DNA of 64,000 nucleotides from Rhabditophanes sp. KR3021 (GCA_963281155.1 CAUJLY010000001.1:1426001-1490000); one strand, 5' to 3'. Numbered from the stretch's first letter, positions 21,720-32,651 are shown. A program made the numbers and translations. Notes: generated from the sequence alone by a model not told the origin.

Positions 21720-23456
21720 TTAGAATAAGTGATCAAAAGGATTTATCTGACTGAAATTAAAGTTCGAAAGATTGCTCTTTTTGTTTGTATGTCTCATTTG
21801 AGAAAATAAATTCCAATCTTTAGCACACTGCAGTTGAATTATCAAGAAATTTTTCTTCCAGTTTTGCTTGATAGCAACACACTTGAACTTGTTCTTCAAT
21901 AAGTGACAGTCGCACTTGGTCCCTTCAATGTCAATAAGACGTGTGTTCTTAATTGCTTTGGCTGTTTCTTCTAAAACTTGGACAGCATATATTCCATATA
22001 ATCTTGCGTCATCCTGAACCTGAGTGTCGTTAATATTCTCGCAATGAGTATCACAATGAATGATTAATACACGTATTGTCTCTGGGAAGATAAACTTTGT
22101 AGATCTTAAGCAATTCATTTCAAGTACTTGAATATTCATAAACGGCATAAAAATTTGAGGATCCAAGGACAAATTTACGTTCGTCGATTTACTTTTCACG
22201 TTAAGAGAATGCAATTGAGAGTATGTTGAAGCTATTTTCGGTAACCAATTGGTATAGTATGAGCTATCATTCGTCACCCTGAATGAAAGTAAACTTGATG
22301 GAAGAGACAGAATAAAATTCTTAACAAATTGTTCGCGATCATCTGTTCTAAAATAAATATTTCTCATGTCAATTGTAAAGTATTTCAAATTGGTTAAAAG
22401 GCAAAATATGGCAACATGCTTCCTATTTGCAGCTGAAAAGTTAATGGTATTGTCTACATTAAGTCTAAGGCTTGATAAGTTTTTTAGCAATACTAAAGAA
22501 GGCTGAAATAGATAATGACTCGTCAAATCGAATAGGCATATTTCTAGTCTTTCAAGCATATCTATCTCAAATGATTTCTCCAGATTTGCTGTACTAACTC
22601 TCGAATACCAGAAGGAAACGTTAACATTGTATTGACATCCCAAGTCTGCAAACAGTTTCATAAACACCTTGTTATTGGTTAAGGATAATTGCTTAACCAC
22701 AATAATATTCAATTTCAGAACTTTTGATTCATCACTATTAGATATTAACTTGAAAAATTGATGCAGCAGATGTTTGTTATCAAAAATAGTATTTGTATCT
22801 TTACCATTGATTCTTAGTTTAATGGTATCGAGATTTGCAAAATGGCGAAACATATACCCCTTCATACAATGGTTTTCAGCGAGATGCAAAGCAACATTAA
22901 GATAGTCACCAAATTCTATTTCTCTTATTTTGTCCGAATTCAAACGCAACACAACATCCATATCAGAGAGTTTATCGGAATATTTAAGCTGCATCATTCT
23001 GTCAGAACGACCCTTGAAATTGAGAATACTTAAATTCTTGAAGGCAAACTTTTTTTCAAAAACATAATTAATCATGTTTGCTATTTTGTCAAGTAAAGGT
23101 TCAGTTTCCCAGTTGAAGTCTATGCTGACAATAACGACTTTCAATAATTGTTCTATTTCTAAGTACTCGGGCTGGAGACTTTCTAAAACTTGATAGTATT
23201 CCAATTCTGATGTAAACTGCATCTCAAACACTGATCCACTCAATACTTCTTCAGTTTCTTCCAATTTGATGATGATTGCATTGTGTAGACAAATATTACT
23301 ACTGCGATGAGTAGCATTATTAATGTAGTTGAAGAAGTGAACGTTGGTATTCCCAAAGCGACTTAACTTGGTAAAGTTATTCATGATTGAGGAAAGTGTG
23401 TCTTTTTCACTTAAAGCCATCACCATGGCACTTGGACGTTTGCTGCTTTGTGTCAT
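21720..23456 (-). CDS. Large LRR-like intracellular protein, nematode-specific type
   Basis: This is a single exon of 578 residues with no signal peptide or membrane span. The N terminus (KDTLSSIMNNFTKLSRFGN) could be a degenerate F-box-like helix pair. From about residue 200 hydrophobic repeats with leucine-rich-repeat spacing appear (NLSSLRLNVDN, LKYFTIDMRNI, SLLSFRVTNDS, QLHSLNVKSKS, IQVLEMNCLRS, IRVLIIHCDTH). Nematodes have expanded families of F-box/LRR-like adaptor proteins with this look; membership is an inference. The ATG at 23456 follows an acceptor TTCTTTTTAG by 7 nt, fitting a spliced leader or 5'UTR intron. Its 3' end lies about 180 nt upstream of the RSR-2-like fragment on the same strand. 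Confidence 0.7.
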   Translation of the reverse strand: MTQSSKRPSAMVMALSEKDTLSSIMNNFTKLSRFGNTNVHFFNYINNATHRSSNICLHNAIIIKLEETEEVLSGSVFEMQFTSELEYYQVLESLQPEYLEIEQLLKVVIVSIDFNWETEPLLDKIANMINYVFEKKFAFKNLSILNFKGRSDRMMQLKYSDKLSDMDVVLRLNSDKIREIEFGDYLNVALHLAENHCMKGYMFRHFANLDTIKLRINGKDTNTIFDNKHLLHQFFKLISNSDESKVLKLNIIVVKQLSLTNNKVFMKLFADLGCQYNVNVSFWYSRVSTANLEKSFEIDMLERLEICLFDLTSHYLFQPSLVLLKNLSSLRLNVDNTINFSAANRKHVAIFCLLTNLKYFTIDMRNIYFRTDDREQFVKNFILSLPSSLLSFRVTNDSSYYTNWLPKIASTYSQLHSLNVKSKSTNVNLSLDPQIFMPFMNIQVLEMNCLRSTKFIFPETIRVLIIHCDTHCENINDTQVQDDARLYGIYAVQVLEETAKAIKNTRLIDIEGTKCDCHLLKNKFKCVAIKQNWKKNFLIIQLQCAKDWNLFSQMRHTNKKSNLSNFNFSQINPFDHLF

Positions 23457-24187
23457 TGCAAAGCTAAAAAGAATAGAAATTAAGTAGTTTGATTACATAC
23501 GTATACTATTAACAAATTGGCATAATTAATAGCGCAATCTTTCGATAGATAAAATATAACTATTTGTTGCTAAAATCAATGCTTGATAGATAAAAAAATA
23601 CGTAGTTACAACCAATTTGCATAGCCATATGATCACAATAAAAAGTATTAATGCAAAGTAAACGTTTTTTGTTTTTATTGAATAAAAGCCAATTGTATCT
23701 TTCTAGGATAAAAAGCAAGCATTATATTGTATAGTATTTGATCCTGATATTAAGAGTGAAAAATAGTATTTTTAATCATCAACTAAATATTTAGTACCAC
23801 CTAATTGAGGTATTTTTGATCGAAAACGGAATGTCTAAAATTTAAAAGTATCAACACAAACGAACCTAAGTGTAAATAAGACAACAAGTTTTGGAGTAAT
23901 GATCAGAGAAATTTATTTAAAATTTGATGCTACTAAGCATGCCGTGTCAATGTTAAATTAAATAGTTTCACAGTTGTTGTAGATGAATATTTATTTTAAT
24001 AAGCCATTTTTGCGTCATATTATTTCCGTAGATACATATTATATGCATATCATCAATTTGGGAGCAACCAAAAGCTTTTAATTTTGTGTGAAAGGATGGT
24101 GTTCTGAAAATAAAGAACCAAATGACATACAATATTTTCTATTTCTTTTCACATAACATAGATATATATTGCCAAAACAATTTGACA
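23457..24187. other. Divergent intergenic region
   Basis: No gene is seen. It separates the minus-strand LRR-like gene from the plus-strand small gene at 24231. Confidence 0.45.
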
Positions 24188-24195
24188 TATATAAG
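24188..24195 (+). promoter_or_regulatory. TATA box
   Basis: TATATAAG lies 36-43 nt upstream of the ATG at 24231, the same element and spacing seen before the chemoreceptor at 29387. Confidence 0.55.
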
Positions 24196-24230
24196 ATCGA
24201 AAGCTTTTGATGAATGATCAGTTTAGTAAA

Positions 24231-24513
24231 ATGCCATGTTGTCTAAATCTAAAATGGTCTGCCTTTCGGTTTGTATTTTATCTGCTTTGGAGACTCTAGT
24301 TCAAATGATGAAGCAAATAGTAAAAGTTTAAATGTGTTTAAACTTCCAATATATTCCTCATCATCTGTAAGGAGTAGTGTTTCGTATTTTATGAAAAATA
24401 CCCGAAGCCGACGCAATTTTAATAACGGAGGGAATACCTGCGATCATGAAATAATGAGAAAATTCATAATATTAGAGCAGGATATGATCAATGCAAACAA
24501 GAAACAAAATTAA
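24231..24513 (+). CDS. Small unknown 83-aa protein with an acylatable N terminus
   Basis: Exon 1 is 24231-24268 (MPCCLNLKWSAF) and exon 2 is 24300-24513, separated by a very short 31-nt intron (GTTTGTATTT...CTCTAG). Together they give 83 residues. The Cys pair at positions 3-4 could be S-acylated. The middle is Ser-rich (LPIYSSSSVRSSVSYFMKN), then basic (TRSRRNFNN), and the end is helical (EIMRKFIILEQDMINANKK). No family is recognised. The TATA box at the usual distance supports the start. Confidence 0.5.
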
Positions 24514-24552
24514 GAATAAGTGTTTATAATTACTTACCTTTTAAAGAAGACA

Positions 24553-24672
24553 ATGAAGAAGCCAGCAATTTATGACATTTATGCATCTGGACTATACGAA
24601 GGAATTACAATTGGATTTTGGAGTGGAATTTTCGTTGTACTATATTTTACTTCATTCTTGGTTGTGCTATAG
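24553..24672 (+). CDS. 39-aa single-span membrane microprotein
   Basis: The ATG at 24553, 40 nt after the previous stop, opens MKKPAIYDIYASGLYEGITI followed by a strongly hydrophobic span, GFWSGIFVVLYFTSFLVVL, then TAG. A short hydrophilic N terminus plus one membrane helix resembles micro-membrane proteins. It could be translated from the same transcript as the 83-aa gene. It is too short to be certain; the regular amphipathic/hydrophobic layout is the evidence. Confidence 0.42.
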   Translation: MKKPAIYDIYASGLYEGITIGFWSGIFVVLYFTSFLVVL

Positions 24673-24941
24673 CCTCGTGGAAAAGTTTCCCCAAAGCTTT
24701 GGGCAAAAAATGAAAGAATGTTTTTTATCAATTACCATTTAAATTACAAATTTATAATTAATAAACGTAATTGACATGATTTATAAATAAAAATTTACAT
24801 ATATAAGAATGAAGCAAATAAAGACGACAAGTAAATAATATACAAAATTTAGATAATATTATCTTTTTAAATATAAATTTTATTTGAATTGCAAGTATTA
24901 AAAGATAGGAAGTATGTTACAAGTTCATTTTGTTGGCTACC

Positions 24942-27115
24942 ATGGACGCACCAAGCCTCCAGTACTCTCCTGACCCAGAATTCCAGAAATTAACAACTGA
25001 TCTCCTGGAGCAAGCTCAATATGCATACGATTACTACATTTATTTTATGTACAACTACCTCAGAAAAAAGAAACCTCACGCCCTAGAAGCTTCTTTGAAA
25101 AATGCATCTCATATCCATGCCGCTAAGTGCGCCGACAAAGTATTAAGAGGTTTGATTTCAAAAGATGTTGCAGTAAAGAAAGCTTTTGCCAAACAGTTAT
25201 ATTGGTATGGAAATATTCATGGAAGTCACAATAACTATACTGAATCTGAAGCTACCGTGGCTCAACAAAAGCATGGAAATAACATTTATTTACATAATGC
25301 CTATCGTAAGTAAATATTTACATTCAAATTTTTAAGTATTTAATTTCTGTTGCAGTTAAAAGGAACTGGGTTTACAATGATGACAGAACATTCTGCTACG
25401 AAAATACCCAGTTTACCTCTTTGATCCCAATTTGTTTCGCTGACAATTTGTTCTTATTTGACTATTGTGTTTTGAAGCCAGATGAAAAATTCGATCGTGG
25501 TGGATATTTGGTCGAGACTGCGGCAGACTACAATATTTCAGAACGCAGACTTGAACCTGCTCTTAAATTCACTTTTCATATGCCCAGAAATAAAATGGCA
25601 AATTTTGAAAGACTTGAAGAAGTTGTGGATGTCAAGGAAAGTTGTGACCATCAAGGGAAGATATCCAATGCTAAAGTCTACTATTGTCCTCAAAAATTTG
25701 GTGAGCCTTGCCCAAGTGTTATCACATGTGACAATAGTCAGACGGAAAATTTTGACGATACTCGAAGAGAATTTTTGACTGATCAAGAGATCCTTAGAAA
25801 ACCTTCAGAATATGCTATGGGCCAATTGAATGATTATCTAATGGAAAAGGATAATCAACAGTCCATTGCTGCTTTGGATATGCAATTTGAGAATTGCGGA
25901 GAGGACCCATTAAATAATAAAAGTTATAAATGGAGTTTTAAAAACAAAAAACATTTATTCGAAGAAAACAAATACGGCTTTAAAGCAACTAATCAACCGA
26001 AGCAAACTAAGCTGCCAGATGAAGAAAATGACTTGAATAATAATAGCTTCTCAAAAGCTTGGTTTAATAATCCTCCAAAGAAAAATGTGCGTCTTGCATC
26101 TGAAACATCCGTCAAGGGAATAAGACCAACGATGTCAGAGTCTCGATCGCCTGGATTAACTGGCCCTAAGCCCTACTATTCACCATATAAGTCGGCAACC
26201 ATGATTAACAACAAATCTTTGACTATAAACGACTCCTTTAAGCCAATGCAGTTACCTGCACCATCCCTTTCTCTACTAACAGATGATGTTTTAGATGAAA
26301 GTTGTATTTCTCAATTTCCACCTGTTCTTACATTTAATCATCTGGAACAGATTAAGAAATCTGTTACAGCTAAAATTAAAGAGGACATTAAAGTATCGGA
26401 AGAAGCGCCATCAACCGTCATGAAAACCCCTAAATCAAGATATCAAATACAAAGACCAGAATCCCTGAATTTGATGTCTACTCCTCGAAATCAGAAGCAA
26501 TCCCCTGATACATTGCCTACAAAATGTTGTCCTTCCTGTAGAAGAGTTACCAACAGACAAATGCCAGGTGTACCTGAAACTCCTTTCAATGCCAGAAAAG
26601 GCGATAAGAAAACATCCCAAACTAATTATCGGAAGCATGACGAGGATTCTGGATATAATGTTGCTGACTGCCATTATGAAATGGAAGCCTTCAAAAAGCA
26701 AAATACAGCAAATTATGTATCTGCCCGAAAAAATGAGGAGAGAAAAAGTAGAACAGTTCAAAAGATGATCACTCCGTTACAAAAATCTCGCTCAAAAACA
26801 AGGAATGAACATGAAGAACATAAACCAACTTTCTTTGAACAAATTAAAAGACTGCTCACTCCGAAACACAAACCTCAACTTGCTTTGTCAGAAAATAATA
26901 CTCCTAAGAGTAAACGCAAAAGGTCCTCAACTCGAGACCGAATGCCATCTCCAATTCATCCCATTTCAAATCCAGCTGCAGTTTGTACTCAATGTCGTTC
27001 TACCCTTGCTTCAAAGATTGATCAAGCTTACAAAACTCCTAATCAGAATGAAACCCCAAAAAGACTACTCACCTCAAAAACAATCGACCAACGTACTAAT
27101 CATCGTTTATTTTAA
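24942..27115 (+). CDS. Unknown 707-aa protein rich in S/T-P sites with two CxxC knuckles
   Basis: Exon 1 is 24942-25305 and exon 2 is 25356-27115 (50-nt intron GTAAGTAAA...TTGCAG); 2,124 nt give 707 residues. The ATG lies in a good context (CTACCATGG). The first 240 residues are folded-looking and aromatic-rich (QAQYAYDYYIYFMYNYLRKK; KQLYWYGNIHGS; TFCYENTQFTSLIPICFADN). The rest is disordered, basic and carries many (S/T)P and TPxxK/R sites (TPKSRYQ, TPRNQKQSP, TPLQKSRSK, TPKHKP, TPKSKRKR, ETPKR), the pattern of CDK-type substrates. Two cysteine knuckles, CCPSCRR (about residue 510) and CTQCRS (about 670), could form a zinc site. No signal peptide. Nuclear or chromosome-associated function is inferred only; I do not recognise the family. 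Confidence 0.8.
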
Positions 27116-28322
27116 TTTATAAATGGCCTTCAACTAATTGCATTTTCATACTACTAACTTTACCTTGCAACCATGTGATATTTAACTTCACAAATAATTT
27201 ACATAAATAATACATTTTTTGAATAGAAACTCTTCACAATTAATTTGCTTCAAATACTTTTTAAAAATGTATGTACTTAGTGAAAATTATGTTATTTAGT
27301 GGTGTCGCACCTGATAACAATATGACGAGGTAAGATATATCTTTATTAAGCGAAAAAGTATACGAAGTAGAGATAAGTAAACGTGGCCACCTTAAATAAT
27401 AATAACATTTTTAATATGAATAAATTCTATGTCTATTTATGTTTAATGAACTCAAATACAAATAAATTGTATTTCTATTTTTGTCTATTTCTGATAATTG
27501 AATCTATTTTGGCTTCATTTGTGCCTAATTCAATATTGGCAGTTATTAGATATGTCAATATAAGTTGAAGTTCTTTTTGCTTTATTCAATAGATAAGAGG
27601 GATATTAAATATTAATGATTTTGATTTTGAAAGAAGTGGTATCTTTATTATGACTTTCAAATATTGTTTGAACAATTAACATATAAGGACATGAATTAAG
27701 CCAAATAAAACAGCTTAGAAAATAAGATGATAAATAGTAGCTTCAACGGTTATAAATGGCAAATATCTCTGGATTGACATCAAATAAGTGTCAGACTCAT
27801 TGAAAGTATCCATTTCGGACAATTTATTAGAAACAGCAATATATATTGAGAAAGGAGATTAATGAAAAGGCAGATATTTTTTGCTCATTACACAATATTA
27901 ATTAAATACATTCCAGATAATTAATTACCTTTTTTAGGTACTCATGGTCATATTTCTCGGCAAATAATTTACATCTCTGATGCAATTTGAACGCGAACAG
28001 TTGCCCGATGTCATTCTTTAATTGGTTATTAACATTTTATTTTAGTATGTCTTTAATTATTTAAGTTGATTAATTTTGGAAGTACAAGGACTTTGATAAA
28101 ATAAAGTTTACTCTGACTGTAACGAATGAAATGCAGGATAATTATCACCTTATATTTTTGTGACAGTGAAATGTTCATAACATTAAACTCAATTTACACC
28201 TGTAAAATATAATTCAAAGCCTTCCAAATGAAGTAAGGTTGCCCAAATATAAAAACATTAATTGAATTTTATTTACATTTTAAAAAGAATATGCCTCAAC
28301 AAATATCAAAGTAAATTAGACA
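27116..28322. other. Intergenic
   Basis: AT-rich; no supported gene. It contains the GC-rich 12-mer ACGTGGCCACCT at 27381-27392, which recurs at 30427-30438. Confidence 0.45.
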
Positions 28323-29387
28323 TTAACGTGTGTCTATTCTATTAGCACATGAACAAAAATGATAGACAACATTTTTCAGCAAATTCCCTCTTGAAGTATT
28401 CTGACGTTTTTGTCTATAATAGTACAAAAAAATACAAAAACTATGACACGTCAATGCCGTGTAAATAAAAGGAATCAAAAAATTATTTGAATAAAACAAA
28501 AATTCTCTTAATGATGATTTCGCAAAAAATAAAACAGATACCACAACATAAACGCAAGGCAATCCAATAAGAATTATAGTTATAAATGCAACTGCTCTGT
28601 AATAAAAGAGAACATTGTCGAATTTGGAATTTGAGCCAATTCGCTTGCTTTGTTTTATCATTTGATCAAATATTTTAGACATTTGATAGTATGTTTGAGC
28701 ATACTTAAATCCACAAATTGATATGAAAATAATGAGTGTTATTATGAAGAACATAATCTCATAAATCTTTTCACCTCCATACCCAACTAAAATATTTTCA
28801 TTAAAATCAAATCTCTTAAGTTCATCGAAGTTTTGTAGATCAAATTGACGAGAAGTTTGAACAGGTGTTAATTTAGCGAAATTCCAGCAAATATTTCCTA
28901 TTAATATTATCAGAGCTAGCGTTGCTATATAAATTTGGTCGATTTTTTCAAAATTATAAAATGTTGTCTTGTAACAGATTACATTTTTCCGACCAAATAT
29001 ATCAATCAAAAGCATTATTCCTTGGATTTGGGCAAAAGCAATCACGAATCCCTATAAAAGAAGTCATTAAGATGAATTATTCTTATTTACCGATCCAATA
29101 TGACACCCGTAATCATCATAATACTTTATCAAACCATAACAAAAACCCAGCTTATGTGGAAATAATGGACGCATCTTCATAATTATAGTAACATACGAAT
29201 TTTGAATAAAAGTATAAAATCTTGTAATTATCAAAAAATTAATATAACTTTTAGAAAGTTGATTTTTCAATGTGCATAAATAAGCAACTAAACAAATATT
29301 TACGAATATATTCACAACATAGGCTACATCTGTAGCATAAAGAACTAAGTCTTTATAACAAGAAAAGTTTATTATGGTGCAAATCAT
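28323..29387 (-). CDS. Seven-transmembrane chemoreceptor
   Basis: Two exons, 29387-29091 and 29051-28323, with a 39-nt intron (GTAAATAAG...TTTTATAG) give 341 residues. Hydrophobic segments include DVAYVVNIFVNICLVAYLC, YINFLIITRFYTFIQN, IAFAQIQGIMLLIDIF, YIATLALIILIGNICW, IMFFIITLIIFISICGF, AVAFITIILIGLPCVYVVV and FLIPFIYTALTCHSFCIFLY. The tail is basic and Cys-containing (FCSCANR). This is a typical nematode serpentine chemoreceptor layout; I cannot assign a subfamily. A TATATAAG box at 29424-29431 lies about 40 nt before the ATG. Confidence 0.75.
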
Positions 29388-29423
29388 GAAAAGGTAAAAT
29401 AACTGACTTTTGCTTAAATAAAA

Positions 29424-29431
29424 CTTATATA
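29424..29431 (-). promoter_or_regulatory. TATA box of the chemoreceptor
   Basis: TATATAAG on the minus strand, 37-44 nt upstream of the ATG at 29387. Confidence 0.55.
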
Positions 29432-30975
29432 GTTGCTTTTCACTTCTCCAAGTTCGTATGATGTTTCTTTATTAGAATATTAATGAACATCTGCTTGAAT
29501 ATAAGATTGTTTACAATAATCATAAAATATATAATCCCGAAAACTTAAGATACAAATTTGTATCATTTTTGTGGTCTTTGTTAAGGCTATAAAGTTAAGA
29601 CTGTTTTGTTACTGCCGTAACAAGCTTAAGGTATGTTTTGGTTCTACTATTCGAGACCCTTTTGAATAAAGTTTTACAATGATTTAAATATGAAAAGTAA
29701 TTTAAGATATATTTATTATTTATTGCTTTAATAAAAATTGAGAATATTTAAAATGTATGCACATACCCAAGTTTTAAAACTAGGATTAAATTATTCTTTT
29801 CATGATTTGTCGTTCGAAGTCTTTTGTGAATTCTATGTAGAAATCTAAATTTTCTTTTGTCCAAATTAAATCTTTTGAGCGATTTTCTTCCTTATAATTT
29901 AGGCAACATTATTCGGTTCATATTTCTTATATGATGTAAAAGATGAACATAAAAAGAAACGTACCAATAATTTATAGCATCTTCGGAAACTAAAAAATAT
30001 AACAATCTACTTCAATTTATGCTTTTTTTAATCTGTCACTATGAAATTAAAGTGTTCCCAATATTTGAAAGTAATAATAGATTTAGAAAAGAATAAACTT
30101 TATATCCAATACAAATTGTTATATTTACTGAAATATCCAGACATTTCTGCTAGCAATGAAAAAAACAAGTTTAATGCTGTTCGTTTTAACCTCGATTTTC
30201 AGAAACTTCTTGATAATCCTGAGAAATATAAACTTTAGAAGTTTAAACTAAAATGTTTTTAATAAATGCTGGATTAAATCAGTCATTAAGATGTATCTAG
30301 ACAAATCATAATAAAAAACAATTAAACTGATATGATATTCGCAGTTTGAATGACAACAACGATGATTTATTTAGAAGCTTTATTTAGACGAGTCAATGTT
30401 TCGCATGATTTGAAAGTGAAAGATATACGTGGCCACCTGTTATGATTACAATAAAACTGAATTAGATAGGTCAGAGTGTTATATGATTACGTATATGATT
30501 AAAGTTGATAAGATTGTGATTCTTATTAACTTCTTATAAATAACTTAATATGAATATTTTGTGGTTGGAATTGTAAAATGAAATATGATATAAAATGTGA
30601 TGTGAGATATGATGTAAATATGATGAGTTGTTATGATGATTTATTGTGATTATGTTAAGATAATACTAATTGGTTAAGATGTGCGCAGTGTTCCATTGAT
30701 TAGGATACACGCACAACAAAAACACTTCTGAAAATCATTTATTAAAAAATAATAGACAAGACTCTACCTTTTTAAAAGGATGTTTAACATGAATCATATA
30801 AATCTTATAAATTAAAGTCAAATTCATGATCTTTAACAAATTGGTTTTTATTTAAGAAATAATTTATCTACAAAGTATACAAAAAAAATTAAGTAGGAAA
30901 CCTAGGACAATAATTTATAACTAAAAACATCAATCACTCTAATCTCATATTTTTAATTGTAACAGGCTCCTCAAT
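29432..30975. other. Intergenic with coding relics
   Basis: A minus-strand open stretch (about 29905-29790: NYKEENRSKDLIWTKENLDF, then YIEFTKDFERQIMKR) and the plus-strand frame at 30041-30238 look partly coding. Neither connects to further exons. The 12-mer ACGTGGCCACCT (30427-30438) is a second copy of the one at 27381. The rest is AT-rich with TGTGATATGAT-type simple repeats at 30570-30650. Confidence 0.4.
30041..30238 (+). CDS. Hypothetical 65-aa protein
   Basis: The ATG-started frame encodes KCSQYLKVIIDLEKNKLYIQ, then KYPDISASNEKNKFNAVRF, and ends FQKLLDNPEKYKL. Charged/hydrophobic alternation is coding-like, but there is no signal, domain, promoter element or neighbour support. It might be an exon of a lost gene. 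Confidence 0.25.
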   Translation: MKLKCSQYLKVIIDLEKNKLYIQYKLLYLLKYPDISASNEKNKFNAVRFNLDFQKLLDNPEKYKL

Positions 30976-31191
30976 TTATTTCATATAATGCCATGGCTTC
31001 TGAAATTTATATCTGCGTCTATGATGAGTTCTTGTGACTTCAGTGTGATTCTTTTCAAGTAAATACTCAAGTATGCGAGCATTTTCAACATCTGCCTCAT
31101 GATTTTTAGCATCATACGAAATTTCTTCAAATATGGATAATACAGTTAACAATAATATAACCGTTAAAACAGCTACTATAATTCGCATCAT
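30976..31191 (-). CDS. Small secreted basic peptide precursor (peptide-cluster member 1)
   Basis: This 71-residue precursor has a signal peptide (MMRIIVAVLTVILLLTVLSI), then an acidic spacer (EEISYDAKNHEADVENARI) and a His/Arg-rich C terminus, THHRRRYKFQKPWHYMK. The RRRYKFQKP block aligns with KRRFGFRLP in the two neighbouring precursors (basic-basic-aromatic-x-F-x-x-P). A TATAAAAA box lies 32-39 nt upstream (31223-31230). Layout (signal, acidic pro-part, basic C-terminal peptide) suits a peptide hormone or antimicrobial peptide. No known family is recognised. Confidence 0.65.
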   Translation of the reverse strand: MMRIIVAVLTVILLLTVLSIFEEISYDAKNHEADVENARILEYLLEKNHTEVTRTHHRRRYKFQKPWHYMK

Positions 31192-31222
31192 TTTAAAATG
31201 AATAAAGTAAAAACAATTTGTA

Positions 31223-31230
31223 TTTTTATA
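31223..31230 (-). promoter_or_regulatory. TATA box of peptide gene 1
   Basis: TATAAAAA on the minus strand, 32-39 nt before the ATG at 31191. Confidence 0.5.
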
Positions 31231-32272
31231 GTATTTGAAATTAATTCTATCCGTTTTTAACGCCTTTTTAATGTGCCAGTAGTGTACAGATTAATTTGCA
31301 CGCGTACATTTTTTGCATTAATCGTAGTTTAAGTAGACTATTTAAGATAAGATCAGTGTTTTTTGTGTTAGTAATGCTTTCCAGGGGGTGACTATTCTGT
31401 ATTAAAGAGATGAGCTCTACAAATTTAAAGTTTTTTTATTTTTTTAAATGAATATTATCATTTACGTAGGCCAATTTATTTTCTCGCTTTTTAATCTGAA
31501 TTTTATTCCTCCAAAATAATAACTACAAAAAAGAATCTGAATCTTCCTTATAAAATTGGAACATGAACACAAGGAACTACTTCTCAAAAACGTCTTTAAT
31601 TATAATCACTTTAAAAACAAGTATTGCAAACATATTTATGACTATTCTAGTTCACTAATAAAATGGGAAAGGGCAGAAAAATGCGTATAATCTTAAGACT
31701 ACACTTATTATTTTGCATAAAACAAATTTGCAGAAACACCATGTAATCTTACTTTATACTTTTATTAATTTGTTTTTGGGCAAACTGTCGAAAAATATAT
31801 AGAAAAATTCACTAATCTTAAGATTACACGTGTATTTGTTTTCTCTAGTGCAACTATTGTGGTTAATACATTTTTTTGATGGCTATTTTTAAATTAATCT
31901 GAATAAAAATACGTAAATCCTTGCCAAATGCTTTCAAATAATGTTCCGTGTGTGGTATTTCTACGTATTCAAAAATCATTGTTTGTAAACGGGAGTTTGA
32001 AGAATTAAAGATGAATAGTAAAATAGTTTAAATTATAAAGCTCAGAAATATTTGAATTAATCATCGTTGAACCCAACTTAAAATTGTTGAATAACTTTGA
32101 TTTTGGACTATAATTTTACAATAATCAAACTAATCTCAGATCGTAGCACCTTATTTGCAAAGGTAAAGACAGTATATAACATTTTATTGTTAATAAGTAA
32201 AAAATAATGTTTATTAAATATATTAAAAACAAGTACGTCATTTTTATCTAAAAAGACAAATGTTGAGTCTAC
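31231..32272. other. Intergenic within the peptide cluster
   Basis: About 1 kb with no gene and no additional copy of the RRxFxFxxP motif on either strand. Two similar stretches (ATAATCTTAAGACTACAC at about 31688 and ACTAATCTTAAGATTACAC at about 31812) contain the palindrome ATCTTAAGAT or a near match. Confidence 0.4.
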
Positions 32273-32348
32273 TCGTTAACTTAATTATTAAATATTGTAT
32301 AAATCAGCTATCGTTAACTTAATTATTAAATATTGCATAAATCAGCTA
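32273..32348. repeat. Perfectly adjacent 38-bp tandem duplication
   Basis: TCGTTAACTTAATTATTAAA...AAATCAGCTA occupies 32273-32310 and again 32311-32348 with a single difference (GTAT versus GCAT). The second copy ends at the base before the stop codon of peptide gene 2 (TAA at 32349-32351 on the minus strand), so the duplication lies exactly in its 3' flank and is recent. Confidence 0.85.
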
Positions 32349-32600
32349 TTAAATCATTGCTGGGACATAACTTTTTCTAGTCTTTTTCTTAAACGTTCCA
32401 TTTCTGAAGTGATTTGGTAATCTAAATCCAAATCTGCGCTTAATCGGAGTGTTCCAAATCGTCATAGGATCAGCAGAAATGTGTAATCTGATTTCACGAA
32501 AATGTCTTAAATCTTGAAAATCCTTCGCAATAGGAACAAAATGTGTGCATACAGTAACTACAAGAACGAATAATAAAATAACTATAATAATCTTCGCCAT
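32349..32600 (-). CDS. Small secreted peptide precursor with KRRFGFRLPN core (cluster member 2)
   Basis: I choose the ATG at 32600 (83 residues). The in-frame upstream ATG at 32645 overlaps the TATA box, and the 32600 start gives a signal peptide (MAKIIIVILLFVLVVTVC) matching that of the paralogue at 34361 (MTKFMVAIFFICLVVTVF). Then follow a pro-part (HFVPIAKDFQDLRHFREIRL) and the core PIKRRFGFRLPNHFRNG with a Lys/Arg-rich tail (TFKKKTRKSYVPAMI). KRR could be a processing site releasing FGFRLPN-. The shared core between two otherwise diverged precursors indicates selection on that peptide. Confidence 0.75.
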   Translation of the reverse strand: MAKIIIVILLFVLVVTVCTHFVPIAKDFQDLRHFREIRLHISADPMTIWNTPIKRRFGFRLPNHFRNGTFKKKTRKSYVPAMI

Positions 32601-32644
32601 ATTAAAAAAATATTCGGAGTGAAGAATGTTGAGTAATCTTTTCA

Positions 32645-32651
32645 TTATATA
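32645..32651 (-). promoter_or_regulatory. TATA box of peptide gene 2
   Basis: TATATAA on the minus strand, 45 nt before the ATG at 32600. It overlaps the alternative upstream ATG and so argues against that start. Confidence 0.5.

Noticed and set aside
32601..32645. Upstream ATG (32645) as the start of peptide gene 2
   Set aside because: It overlaps the TATA box and adds a 15-residue hydrophilic leader in front of a good signal peptide that aligns with the paralogue start.
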